From assembly GCA_011322515.1 (NCBI GenBank), contig DRMS01000184.1, positions 1-12,141 on the forward strand: a stretch of DNA of 12,141 nucleotides, given 5' to 3'. Each line of letters opens with the position of its first letter. Positions within the stretch are counted from its first letter, which is position 1. The notes beneath the pieces were generated by a model that saw nothing but the letters and a program-made list of their open reading frames with translations, did no database searches and was not told the origin of the DNA. Below are positions 1-6,539 of the stretch, in pieces. The stretch comes from Leucothrix mucor (lineage in GTDB: Bacteria > Pseudomonadota > Gammaproteobacteria > Thiotrichales > Thiotrichaceae). The translations under genes and the position numbers were made by a program.

Positions 1-27
1 CGTTCCCACGCAGAAGCATAGGAACGA
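1..27. repeat. Family C short hairpin repeat, possibly cut by window edge
   Basis: CGTTCCCACGC and GCATAGGAACG form an imperfect stem (9 of 11 pairs) around the loop AGAA. The CGTTCCCACGC...GGAACG arrangement resembles short palindromic repeats common in many bacterial genomes (recollection, not searched). It sits exactly where the left terminal repeat of the next family B element would be expected, so it may have replaced that end. The window starts here, so the true left boundary is unknown. Confidence 0.5.
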
Positions 28-33
28 GGGAAA

Positions 34-147
34 ATTTTATTTCCTATTTTTTGATATTCAAGGCGTTATAGCGAGAGCATAGTGAGCTATGTGACCAAAG
101 CAATAATGAAGAAGATCAAAAAATAGGAATCAAATTGTTAGATTAAT
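34..147. repeat. Family B palindromic element, copy B0, left end missing
   Basis: A perfect 15-bp inverted repeat (TTCCTATTTTTTGAT at 41-55, its complement at 115-129) surrounds the core GCATAGTGAGCTATGTGAC at 77-95. The right end is TTGTTAGATTAAT (135-147). The same end and core recur at 11482-11571, and a close variant (TGTTAGATTTAT) ends the element at 6887-7043. The matching left end ATTAATCTAACAA is absent; family C sequence lies there instead. The element ends 14 bp past the 3' end of the TIR gene, so it could also fold in that gene's transcript. It is non-coding and best read as a MITE-like repeat. Confidence 0.75.
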
Positions 148-160
148 TTTGCGCGGGTGC

Positions 161-1081
161 TTACCCGATAGAACGATTAAACAACCGAATAGCTCCCTGA
201 TCAAGCGCTTCATTATTTCTAACTAGGCGCACGCTAGCATTATAATATTTAAGGCTTTCCTCTTCATTTCCTGAGTCAAAATGCAATGCCCACGCATAAT
301 CAGCTTTATTAAAAAAAGAAGAGGATGTCCAATATCGAGTGGGGGAGGTATTGGGAAAGACGTGATGATTTATCGTGGGTTTTACGCATTTATTGCGTAA
401 TAATGTGGTTGCATGACGCGCTTCAATCAACGGCGAAGCAACTTTACGATCACAGGAGGTTAAAGAGCGTAGTTCTTTAATAGTAGGCAGTCTCCAGTCA
501 TTATAGCCTGCAAAACTGCTTTGTTTAAAGCGGTTGACTGCGTTCTCCCATGTGTATTGGCGTACCATCCCTTTGCCACAAGCGATACTGCGTTGTCCTT
601 CGCTGTATTTTTTCCACATTAGGTTAGTACTGCAATCGGTAATAGTGTCATCATTATTATCGATATATTTTCCATCTTGCAAAGTGGCTTCGGGTTGGGT
701 GAATTTTCTAATGGTTTGTAGTAGGTGTTGATAGCGCAGATCCGTTTTATCACCATTCCAGCTTTGCAATGGTTCTGTCGCTAGGCTTGCGTAAGGCATG
801 GGGGGGATAACATGCTCGCAGAGTACGGGGATTAGTTGGTTTTGTTCCATTGCGCTTAGGGTTTCAGCTTTGACCCAAAATGATTCGCTAGAGTTAGTTG
901 ACCAGACGGTGATAACACATTTACAGTGATCCAGTGTATCTTGGATTACGTGCGCGAAGTTTTCATTGGTTAGGTGTTTTTTATCCCAATCTACACGATA
1001 GCCATCGGTTTGTAGTGCCTTGGCTAACAGGTAAACCCAAGGTCTGTCTTTGCTACTGTGGCTGATGAATATATCGTTCAT
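161..1081 (-). CDS. TIR domain protein with C-terminal DUF1566 (Lcl-like lectin-fold) domain
   Basis: This 306-residue soluble protein has no signal peptide or membrane segment. Residues 1-127 are a TIR domain: the opening IFISHSSKD, the VDWDKKHL strand, CKCVITVWS and SFWVKAE. By family comparison E73 in WVKAE is the catalytic glutamate of TIR NAD+-cleaving enzymes, so an NADase effector is plausible. Residues about 136-290 match the DUF1566/Lcl C-terminal domain (TNLMW, YNDWRLPTIKELRSL, RYWTSS, YAWALHFDSG, VRLVRN), a C-type-lectin-like fold used for ligand binding. Four cysteines (150, 168, 210, 232) lie in that half. AAGGA about 10 nt before the ATG supports this start. Family B repeats lie 14 bp beyond its stop and 37 bp upstream of its start. 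The domain calls are firm; the role (defence or conflict sensor-effector) is inference, and no partner gene is visible. Confidence 0.85.
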   Translation of the reverse strand: MNDIFISHSSKDRPWVYLLAKALQTDGYRVDWDKKHLTNENFAHVIQDTLDHCKCVITVWSTNSSESFWVKAETLSAMEQNQLIPVLCEHVIPPMPYASLATEPLQSWNGDKTDLRYQHLLQTIRKFTQPEATLQDGKYIDNNDDTITDCSTNLMWKKYSEGQRSIACGKGMVRQYTWENAVNRFKQSSFAGYNDWRLPTIKELRSLTSCDRKVASPLIEARHATTLLRNKCVKPTINHHVFPNTSPTRYWTSSSFFNKADYAWALHFDSGNEEESLKYYNASVRLVRNNEALDQGAIRLFNRSIG

Positions 1082-1118
1082 TTGATGGGTGTCCTTTTAA
1101 ATATCTTCTGTGTGCTTT

Positions 1119-1281
1119 AGGAACGTGCATGGAATAACGTCCCGATCTCTAACTTGCCTTTTTATCCCAGCTTGGATGATCTCATTCGTTGCGTAGAGTG
1201 ACTATGCGCTTCATGAATTCATCCAATCTGAAATAAAAATTCTGCGTTAGAACTTCGGGAAGTTATTCCATGCGCGTTCCT
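1119..1281. repeat. Family B palindromic element, copy B1, complete
   Basis: The 163-bp element has 27-bp terminal inverted repeats (1119-1145 and 1255-1281, 25 of 27 paired), starting AGGAACG and containing GCATGGAATAAC. Complementarity continues inward through GGATGA/TTCATCC to the core GTTGCGTAG-AGTGA-CTATGCGC at 1188-1209. It aligns along its length with the element at 7041-7204, including CTTGCC and TCTGCGT arm segments. No target duplication is evident. It lies 37 bp upstream of the TIR gene start, so the TIR promoter must lie in the short gap or within the element. Confidence 0.8.
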
Positions 1282-1427
1282 TAAAAGCTGAAGCTTTCAT
1301 TCCATTCATATATCTTTGTTTAAAATTCTAACTTAGGGTTAATATCTATAGCAATTGTAGTCGAATTTGGCAAATACTAATTCATTTTTACAAACAAATA
1401 ATAAAAACCAATAGATAAACTGAAAAT

Positions 1428-1602
1428 GGCTACTAGTTTAAGCTGGGACAGTTAATGTTTATGCTTATTCTTATTCTCCCGCTTCCTTCAGCAAGCTCAA
1501 GAACGGTGTCCTGAGTTTACTGAAGGGCTAGCTCCCTGAGCTTGTCGAAGGGTGCGGATTATTTGCTATAATTTTTACTCGTTCTACCTTAATAAAATCT
1601 AA
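1428..1602. repeat. Family A MITE, copy A1, decayed
   Basis: The left end GGCTACTAGTTTAAGC (1428 on) matches the family terminal repeat GGCTACYARTTTAAGGCG. The interior carries CTTCAGCAAGCTCAAG, GTCCTGAGTTTACTGAAGGG and CCCTGAGCTTGTCGAAGGG, weathered versions of modules in the copies at 4544 and 10524. The right end is only recognisable as CGTTCTACCTTAA (1580-1592). No target duplication remains, so this is probably an older insertion. The rest of the gap, 1282-1427 and 1618-1738, shows no gene. Confidence 0.7.
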
Positions 1603-1617
1603 AGAGATCAATCTCTT
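1602..1617 (-). terminator. Weak candidate terminator for the relA-GNAT transcript
   Basis: AAGAGAT-CA-ATCTCTT is a 16-bp near-palindrome about 120 bp beyond the GNAT stop. Read on the minus strand it is followed by TAGATTTTATT. The stem is short and AT-rich with a tiny loop, so it could equally be a small protein-binding palindrome. Confidence 0.25.
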
Positions 1618-1738
1618 AAATTGACACCTCCGAAGATAATAGACAACGAAGCTTTAGACCTGAAACTTAGACTTATCTTCCATCTTCTACCCCCCTATAA
1701 GCCTTATCCCAAACATCATCAATGAAATAGTAAAAAAT

Positions 1739-2209
1739 TTATATTTTTAGCTTGAGTTTGCGCCCGCCCGTTATTTGAAAGTTGTGTTCACGATAAAATT
1801 GCAATGTTCTGGCAAATTCAGGTATTGGTGGTGTGGTCACTTCTAATTGCTTCCATTTTTTCTGCTGTGCTAATTCAATTGCTTTATCTAGCAGTTCTTT
1901 ACCTATATTTTGTGAGCGAAATTTAGGGCGCACATACAGTTCAGGGATCGTTCCATAGGCACCTTCTGCGTATAAGGCATAGCTTTCATAAAGTGAGATA
2001 AAACCAATGGGCTGATTATTATTATCCAGCGCAATAAACACCCAATACTTGTTGCTTTCAATCAGTTGCTTGGCACGTAGAGCTGTTTCAGCTTGATTAA
2101 ATTCAAATGCAGATTCTTTGCTTAATTGCATAATTTCTTCTAGCAACTCACCCACCATGATTGCTAATTCATCATAATGATCCGATGTAATACTACTTAT
2201 ATCAGCCAT
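1739..2209 (-). CDS. GNAT-family N-acetyltransferase
   Basis: The 156-residue protein is a typical single-domain GNAT. Residues 56-73 (WVFIALDNNNQPIGFISL) are the central strands, and 88-113 (TIPELYVRPKFRSQNIGKELLDKAIE) hold motif A; RSQNIG is the R/Q-x-x-G-x-G/A acetyl-CoA pyrophosphate loop. LQFYREHNF near 137-144 is the usual late helix-strand. The substrate cannot be told; small-molecule amine and protein N-acetylation are both possible. The ATG directly follows the relA stop (TAAATG), and a strong ribosome site lies inside the relA 3' end, so the two genes are almost certainly cotranscribed and probably translationally coupled. Family call is sure; no gene symbol is justified. Confidence 0.9.
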   Translation of the reverse strand: MADISSITSDHYDELAIMVGELLEEIMQLSKESAFEFNQAETALRAKQLIESNKYWVFIALDNNNQPIGFISLYESYALYAEGAYGTIPELYVRPKFRSQNIGKELLDKAIELAQQKKWKQLEVTTPPIPEFARTLQFYREHNFQITGGRKLKLKI

Positions 2210-4363
2210 TTAGCTTTTCCTCCTTACATCCATTACATTGGCTAGTTCTTCGATTCTCCCTAGTGCGGCAGAGAGTTTTTTTAAATTCTCTATTAATACT
2301 TCAAAATTAAGAATTGAGATCAAATCTGTTTTGCCTTTTATATGTGAAATATTAGACACATTAATTTGCTGTTTGGCAAAAACATCAGCAACATCACGTA
2401 AAAAGCCAGGTTGATTAAAACCTGTTACTTGTATATCAACGGTATAGGCGGTTGTTTCAGTTCCCCAACTTGCATCAGTGAGCCTGAGCTGTTGCTCTGA
2501 GGTTAGATTTTTCTGTTGTATATTAGTACAATCAGTACGATGAATTTTAATACCACGACCAATACTAATATAGCCAATAATTTCATCGCCAGGCACAGGT
2601 TGGCAACAGTTTGAGATTTCTACCAGTAAATTACCCACCCCTTGTATTTGAATACCTTGATGATTGGATTTTTCAGTAATATTGACTTTGCGTAGTTTTA
2701 CCTGATGCTTATCAGGAATATCAATAGTATCCGCAAGTTGTACAACACTTATGTCTCCACGTCCTAAGCCAATAAGAAACTCGCGTTTGCTCTGTAGTTT
2801 AAAACGCTTTACCAACTTACTAATATCAAACTTTTTAATGCCTAGACGATGTTGTTCTTCCTCTAACATACTCATGCCGTCATGCAGATTCTTTTCATGA
2901 TCTTGTTGGCGAAACCAGTGTCTTATTTTAGTGCGAGTTCCTGCTGAGCCAACATATTTTAGAGTAGGATTAAGCCATTTGCGCCTCGGTTGTTCGACTT
3001 TGCCTGTGATAATTTCCACTTTATCGCCATTACGCAGTTTGTAATCCAAAGGAACAATAGCGCCATTCACTCTGGCACCTTTGCAAAGATGCCCAACATG
3101 GGTATGAATCGTATAGGCAAAATCAATCGGTGTAGAACCTTTACTAAGGTCAAGAATTTCACCGTGTGGGGTTAAAACAAATACCCTATCTGGGAAAACA
3201 TCTGCTTGAAAATCTTCTAATAATTCCGAGTCAGACTCATCATTTTCTAGTAAACGGCGTAGCGATGAAACCACCCGTTCCATATCGGCATTTTGTGATC
3301 CGCCCTCTTTATAACGCCAATGTGCCGCTACACCTAATTCAGCAAAGAGGTGCATATCGTTGGTACGAATCTGTATTTCAACGGCTTTATTTTCAGGACC
3401 AATAATAACAGTGTGTAAAGATTGATAGCCATTTGGCTTGCGATTATTAATATAATCATCAAACTCCTCAGGGATGTATTGCCATTTAGCATGCACATTG
3501 GAAATAACCGCATAGCAATCGCGATCATTTTCTACAATTACCCGCACTGCCCGCAAATCATAGAGTTGATCAAAGTCTATTTGTTTATGCTGCATCTTTT
3601 TCCAGATGCTATAGATATGCTTGGGTCTACCGTAAACCTTAGCCTCAATATTGTCCTTAGTTAATAAATCTTGCAGGGTTGAGGTAAAATGTTCGATATA
3701 GGCTTCGCGTTCCAGACGTTTCGTCGCCAAGGATTTAGCAATGCGTTGATAGCAATCTGGCTCTAGGTAGCGAAAGGCTAAATCTTCCATTTCCCATTTT
3801 AACTGGCTGATTCCTAAACGGTTAGCCAGTGGTGCATAGATTGCCATTGTTTCTGTTGCAAAGGCTTGCTTGGTTGTATCATCTATTTTTGCCGCCAAGC
3901 GCAATTGCTGTAAGTTCCAAGCGAGGCGAATTAACACGGCGCGCACATCATCGACTATGGCTAATAACATACGGCGTAAATTTTCAGCCTGCGCAGGAAT
4001 AGCCAGACCATTTTCTGCGGGAGATTTGAAATTGTGTAACAAACGCATATTTTTTACTAATTGTGCAATCGTGCTATCAAACTTCTGTTCAATATCCTCA
4101 ATAGAGAAAATTTCATTTAAGCCAATATCACTCAATAAAGCTGCGATCAATGTTTCTTGATCCACTTGCAAACTGAGTAGAATATTAGCCACATCAAGGC
4201 TAATCGGTACATGCTCTACACGTCTGGAAGACTCTATTTGCAGCATATAGTTAACTGCATCACTGACCTGTTGTTTGTCTGTTTTATCGTTAGACACCCA
4301 TAAACGTTCAATCCATTCGTCATGAGTGTACTCAGCATTCTTTATTAGATGGCTATGTTGCAT
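2210..4363 (-). CDS. relA: RelA, ribosome-associated (p)ppGpp synthetase I
   Basis: The 717-residue protein makes (p)ppGpp from ATP and GTP/GDP during amino-acid starvation. The N-terminal HD-type domain is degenerate: AALLSDIGLNE (75-84) stands where active hydrolases have A-L-L-H-D and E-D, so hydrolysis is very likely lost. The synthetase domain includes GRPKHIYSIWKKM (245-257), EFDD (300-303; the EXDD signature of monofunctional RelA rather than the RXKD of SpoT), NGYQSLHT (311-318) and EIQIRT (329-334). A TGS domain (about 391-455), a helical region, a Cys-rich segment (CC at 586-587, HRTDC at 608-612) and a C-terminal ACT domain (about 638-717) follow, the full long-RSH architecture. 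E. coli RelA is 744 residues. No good ribosome site precedes the ATG. Family A repeats begin 22 bp upstream, and GNAT follows without a gap. A separate SpoT is expected elsewhere. Confidence 0.96.
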   Translation of the reverse strand: MQHSHLIKNAEYTHDEWIERLWVSNDKTDKQQVSDAVNYMLQIESSRRVEHVPISLDVANILLSLQVDQETLIAALLSDIGLNEIFSIEDIEQKFDSTIAQLVKNMRLLHNFKSPAENGLAIPAQAENLRRMLLAIVDDVRAVLIRLAWNLQQLRLAAKIDDTTKQAFATETMAIYAPLANRLGISQLKWEMEDLAFRYLEPDCYQRIAKSLATKRLEREAYIEHFTSTLQDLLTKDNIEAKVYGRPKHIYSIWKKMQHKQIDFDQLYDLRAVRVIVENDRDCYAVISNVHAKWQYIPEEFDDYINNRKPNGYQSLHTVIIGPENKAVEIQIRTNDMHLFAELGVAAHWRYKEGGSQNADMERVVSSLRRLLENDESDSELLEDFQADVFPDRVFVLTPHGEILDLSKGSTPIDFAYTIHTHVGHLCKGARVNGAIVPLDYKLRNGDKVEIITGKVEQPRRKWLNPTLKYVGSAGTRTKIRHWFRQQDHEKNLHDGMSMLEEEQHRLGIKKFDISKLVKRFKLQSKREFLIGLGRGDISVVQLADTIDIPDKHQVKLRKVNITEKSNHQGIQIQGVGNLLVEISNCCQPVPGDEIIGYISIGRGIKIHRTDCTNIQQKNLTSEQQLRLTDASWGTETTAYTVDIQVTGFNQPGFLRDVADVFAKQQINVSNISHIKGKTDLISILNFEVLIENLKKLSAALGRIEELANVMDVRRKS
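2219..2226 (-). promoter_or_regulatory. Strong ribosome binding site of the GNAT gene inside relA
   Basis: Read on the minus strand TAAGGAGG lies 9 nt before the GNAT ATG, within the last codons of relA. It fixes the GNAT start and is much stronger than anything seen upstream of relA itself, suggesting GNAT is translated at least as well as RelA. Confidence 0.85.
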
Positions 4364-4543
4364 GGTTAATTTGAATCGTTAATTTGGCTAGCAACTGAAG
4401 GCGAGACAGCTAGTTGTAGGTCGCGTCAGCTTGTCGAGCATTGAGACTGAGCAAGTATTAGTGGAACAAATAAAAAGGATTAAAATGCCTCATATTTCGC
4501 CCCAAAATTTGGAAATGTTTCCTCATTTCCTTTTGTCCCAGAC

Positions 4544-4735
4544 GGCTACCAATTTAAGGCGGGACAGTTCATGTTTCTGCTATTCACCCGCACCCTTCGA
4601 CAAGCTCAGGAAGCGGTGTCCTGAGTCTACCGAAGGGCGCTGTCCTGAGTCTACCGAAGGGCTAGTTCCCTGAGCTTGTCGAAGGGTACGGGTTATTTGC
4701 CATGACGTGACTTGTCCCGCCTTAAGTTGGTAACC
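4544..4735. mobile_element. Family A MITE, copy A2, nested, with perfect 8-bp target duplication
   Basis: The terminal inverted repeats are 4544-4566 (GGCTACCAATTTAAGGCGGG...) and 4713-4735 (...GCCTTAAGTTGGTAACC), with two mismatches in 23. TCCCAGAC occurs immediately on both sides (4536-4543 and 4736-4743), a perfect 8-bp target duplication. The interior holds CCCTTCGACAAGCTCAGG and its complement, which can fold into a strong stem. At 192 bp with no genuine ORF this is a non-autonomous element. Termini starting GGC with 8-bp duplications occur in several families (IS6, IS256 and IS1595 among them), so the mobilising transposase cannot be named. Confidence 0.9.
4617..4662. repeat. 24-bp tandem duplication inside copy A2
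   Basis: TGTCCTGAGTCTACCGAAGG begins at 4617 and again at 4641, each followed by GC, a 24-bp period. The copy at 10524-10691 has one unit and is exactly 24 bp shorter (168 against 192), so the duplication accounts for the whole length difference. Confidence 0.9.
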
Positions 4736-4819
4736 TCCCAGACTACTTGCAGTAGTCTCATTACGAGATAACGTCAGCCGACATTTTTTCTTAAGTTGGT
4801 AGCCGTTCATTTAATAGTT

Positions 4820-5524
4820 TCAAAGAAAATGAGCTTGTTCCTCTATTTCATCTAAACTTTGAATAATGACGGTTGGTTTTTTGTCTTCCAACCAGACATC
4901 TCTAGAAGGGTTATACCATATTGCAAATAACCCTGCATTAAGTGCTCCAAGTACATCTTGTTGCGGATGATCACCAATATGCAGTATTTCACTGGCATCA
5001 CACCCTGCTTGTTGCATCGCATAATGAAAAATTTCAGGCTCAGGCTTGGCGGCACCTGCATTGCAGACATTAACACTAAAATCAAAATATTTGCCCAGCC
5101 CAATATGATTTACATCCGCATTGCCATTGCTGATAGTACCTAACCTAAAATGAGTCGCTAATTGTTCTAGACTTTCTAATACGCCAGCAAATAAAGTGAC
5201 TTCATTGCGTGCTAGCCAGAAAACATGAAATGCATCATCCGCCATGTGGGCTGGATATGAAAATTCATCGGCCAATTGTGCTAACCAGTCAAGGCGAATT
5301 TGGGTAAAATTAAACGCCTGATCAGGGTGAGAGTGCAGGTATTGCAAGCGGTTTTCAACCAGTTGCTTTTGGTTATAACGGGTGGTTATTTTAGGGTAGT
5401 AGTGTGCCAGCCAGCGATAGCAGGTTTGCTCAGCTCTACGTAGCACAGGCTCACATGCCCATAAGGTGTCATCTAAATCGAAAGTAATACATTTAATTGT
5501 CATGCGAGGATAATATGACAACAC
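4820..5524 (-). CDS. HAD-superfamily phosphatase, YigB-like
   Basis: The protein has 234 residues from a GTG start. HAD motifs are all present: motif I FDLDDTL with nucleophile D16 and acid/base D18, motif II TISNGN around S132, motif III K160 in AAKPEPEIF, and motif IV HIGDHPQQD with D185 and D190. A helical cap lies at about 22-110. Layout and several stretches (GLGKYFDF, EILHIGD) recall E. coli YigB, which dephosphorylates FMN and riboflavin intermediates; the substrate here is inference. The GTG start is preferred because MLSYYP...TFD lines up with the YigB N-terminus as I remember it; the alternative is ATG at 5503. Neither has an obvious ribosome site. The 5' end overlaps the divergent hydrolase gene by 10 bp. 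relA follows after a repeat-filled gap that would be about 29 bp without the insertions, so the two may once have formed an operon. Confidence 0.88.
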   Translation of the reverse strand: MLSYYPRMTIKCITFDLDDTLWACEPVLRRAEQTCYRWLAHYYPKITTRYNQKQLVENRLQYLHSHPDQAFNFTQIRLDWLAQLADEFSYPAHMADDAFHVFWLARNEVTLFAGVLESLEQLATHFRLGTISNGNADVNHIGLGKYFDFSVNVCNAGAAKPEPEIFHYAMQQAGCDASEILHIGDHPQQDVLGALNAGLFAIWYNPSRDVWLEDKKPTVIIQSLDEIEEQAHFL

Positions 5525-6366
5525 AGAGCAAGAAGTTTAGTTTTTTATTAGGTATTTTGCTATTAACCTTATTTGTTTTACCCACATCTGTGCAAGCAAA
5601 AACGATGGTGCTGATACACGGGTATATGGCAGATGGCATGTCATGGCGCACTACAGGGGTAACCAAAGGATTAATGCAAGCGGGCTGGAAGGACGGTGGT
5701 AGCTATAGTTTTAACCAGACGGAGATACTAACACCAATAAATCTGCAAGCAGGATCGGATGTATTCTTCACCGTTGACCTCCCCTCAAAAGCACCCATTG
5801 AGGTGCAAACAAGAATTTTAGGGCGCTATTTAAATCACCTTTACGCTATTCGGGATGAGCCATTTATTTTTGTTGGACACTCGGCAGGTGGTATTGTAGG
5901 GCGTTACTATCTGCTCATACCCACGCATGTTCCTGCCAGTGCGTTAATCACCATTAGCACGCCTCATTTAGGAACACCCGCTGCCAATATCGCCTTTTCA
6001 GCAGGTAACTCACCCTTAGGTATTATGCTTGATGCACTAGGAGAAAATGACATTAGAAACTCGCGTGGTTTATATGCCGATTTAAGAGAAGCTAAACCCA
6101 ATACCTTTCTTTACTGGTTAAATCAGCAAGTTCATCCACGTATTCATTATGTATCCATTATTCGCGCCAATAAAGCCAAAACCAGTCCGAATAAAATTGA
6201 CTTTATCGTCCCGCCTAAAAGCCAAAACATGAATAACGTTTGGGCATTGAGAGGGCAATCTTTGGTTTACTTAACGAAAGAGAATCATTTTTTAAGTGCT
6301 AAAGATGGACCATTTTTGGTGAATGTTTTAAAGCGGATTAGTCCGAAGCAAGGAAGTTTCAAGTAG
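5515..6366 (+). CDS. Exported alpha/beta-hydrolase, lipase/esterase-like
   Basis: This 283-residue protein is exported. A signal peptide is clear: Lys-Lys, hydrophobic FSFLLGILLLTLFVLP, then SVQA with likely cleavage after residue 28. The mature part begins directly with the first strand TMVLIHGY; HGY (35-37) forms the oxyanion hole. GHSAGG places the nucleophile at S123. D229 (IDFIVPP) and H258 (ENHFLS) are the likely acid and histidine of the triad, at usual spacing. STPHLGTP after the nucleophile is typical of lipases and PGAP1-like esterases. The start is the ATG at 5515, with GAGGA 4 nt upstream; a TTG at 5497 would also be in frame but would put extra residues before the signal peptide. 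Substrate is unknown. The gene is divergent from the HAD gene and possibly coupled to a small ORF at its 3' end. Confidence 0.88.
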   Translation: MTTQSKKFSFLLGILLLTLFVLPTSVQAKTMVLIHGYMADGMSWRTTGVTKGLMQAGWKDGGSYSFNQTEILTPINLQAGSDVFFTVDLPSKAPIEVQTRILGRYLNHLYAIRDEPFIFVGHSAGGIVGRYYLLIPTHVPASALITISTPHLGTPAANIAFSAGNSPLGIMLDALGENDIRNSRGLYADLREAKPNTFLYWLNQQVHPRIHYVSIIRANKAKTSPNKIDFIVPPKSQNMNNVWALRGQSLVYLTKENHFLSAKDGPFLVNVLKRISPKQGSFK

Positions 6367-6539
6367 TGAATTTACCACTTATTGCTCAGGTTTTTTACTT
6401 TAAATCTCCTAATCGTGGAGTGGATAATATGATATTTTACAATAGATTACTCTCACCTTCATTGGAGAATAATAGCGATATACGACAACCTGATGCCTCC
6501 AAACACGCCACCTCAAAAGCATCAATAATACACACGTAA
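6366..6539 (+). CDS. Possible small ORF coupled to the hydrolase gene (57 aa)
   Basis: A GTG overlaps the hydrolase stop codon by one base (TAGTG), and AAGGAAG lies about 9 nt upstream inside the hydrolase 3' end, a normal layout for translational coupling. The ORF runs 57 codons to TAA, starting MNLPLIAQVFYFKSP. An internal ATG at 6429 has its own GGAG 8 nt upstream and would give 36 residues. I recognise no family, and there is no signal peptide or clear membrane segment. An ORF of this size could arise by chance in AT-rich DNA, so only start-site context supports it. Confidence 0.3.
   Translation: MNLPLIAQVFYFKSPNRGVDNMIFYNRLLSPSLENNSDIRQPDASKHATSKASIIHT

Larger units (their letters stand above)
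4386..4804. repeat. Older family A-type element (A4) interrupted by a younger one
   Basis: The left end GGCTAGCAACTGAAGGCGAG (4386 on) matches the family A terminal repeat at 20 of 23 positions. The right end CTTAAGTTGGTAGCC (4790-4804) is its perfect 15-bp complement. The flanks GTTAATTT (4378-4385) and GTTCATTT (4805-4812) agree at 7 of 8 positions, as expected of an aged 8-bp target duplication. Removing the inner element and its duplicated 8 bp leaves about 219 bp. The interior differs from the other family A copies, so it may be a related subfamily. It fills nearly all the HAD-relA gap, from 7 bp after the HAD stop to 22 bp before the relA start. Confidence 0.75.

Noticed and set aside
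161..700. DUF1566 part as a target of a diversity-generating retroelement
   Set aside because: The fold is of the type such systems diversify, but no reverse transcriptase, template repeat or adenine-biased duplicate of the 3' end is present in the window.
1621..1640. TTGACA followed by GATAAT as a promoter
   Set aside because: The spacing is only 8 bp, far from the usual 16-18, and no plus-strand gene follows.
2990..4160. Several plus-strand ORFs of 61-96 codons inside relA
   Set aside because: They lie antisense to a fully conserved RelA and show no family resemblance; they are shadows of its coding sequence.
3900..4200. RelA N-terminal HD domain as an active (p)ppGpp hydrolase
   Set aside because: The His-Asp and Glu-Asp residues are replaced (ALLSDIGLNE), and the synthetase domain has the EXDD signature of monofunctional RelA.
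4511..4534. GGAAATG-CATTTCC hairpin followed by TTTT as an intrinsic terminator
   Set aside because: It has no upstream plus-strand gene to terminate, the stem is AT-rich, and it lies inside the older repeat element.
4590..4690. CRISPR-like array from repeated CCCTTCG...CTCAGG units
   Set aside because: Units are inverted, not direct with unique spacers, lie inside inverted terminal repeats with a target duplication, and no cas gene is nearby.
4431..4810. Two overlapping ORFs (4431-4673 plus, 4580-4810 minus) with repeated residues such as PESTEGRC and PSVDSGQR
   Set aside because: The repeated peptides are translations of the 24-bp tandem unit and palindromes of the MITE, read on both strands; the frames follow the repeat, not a gene.
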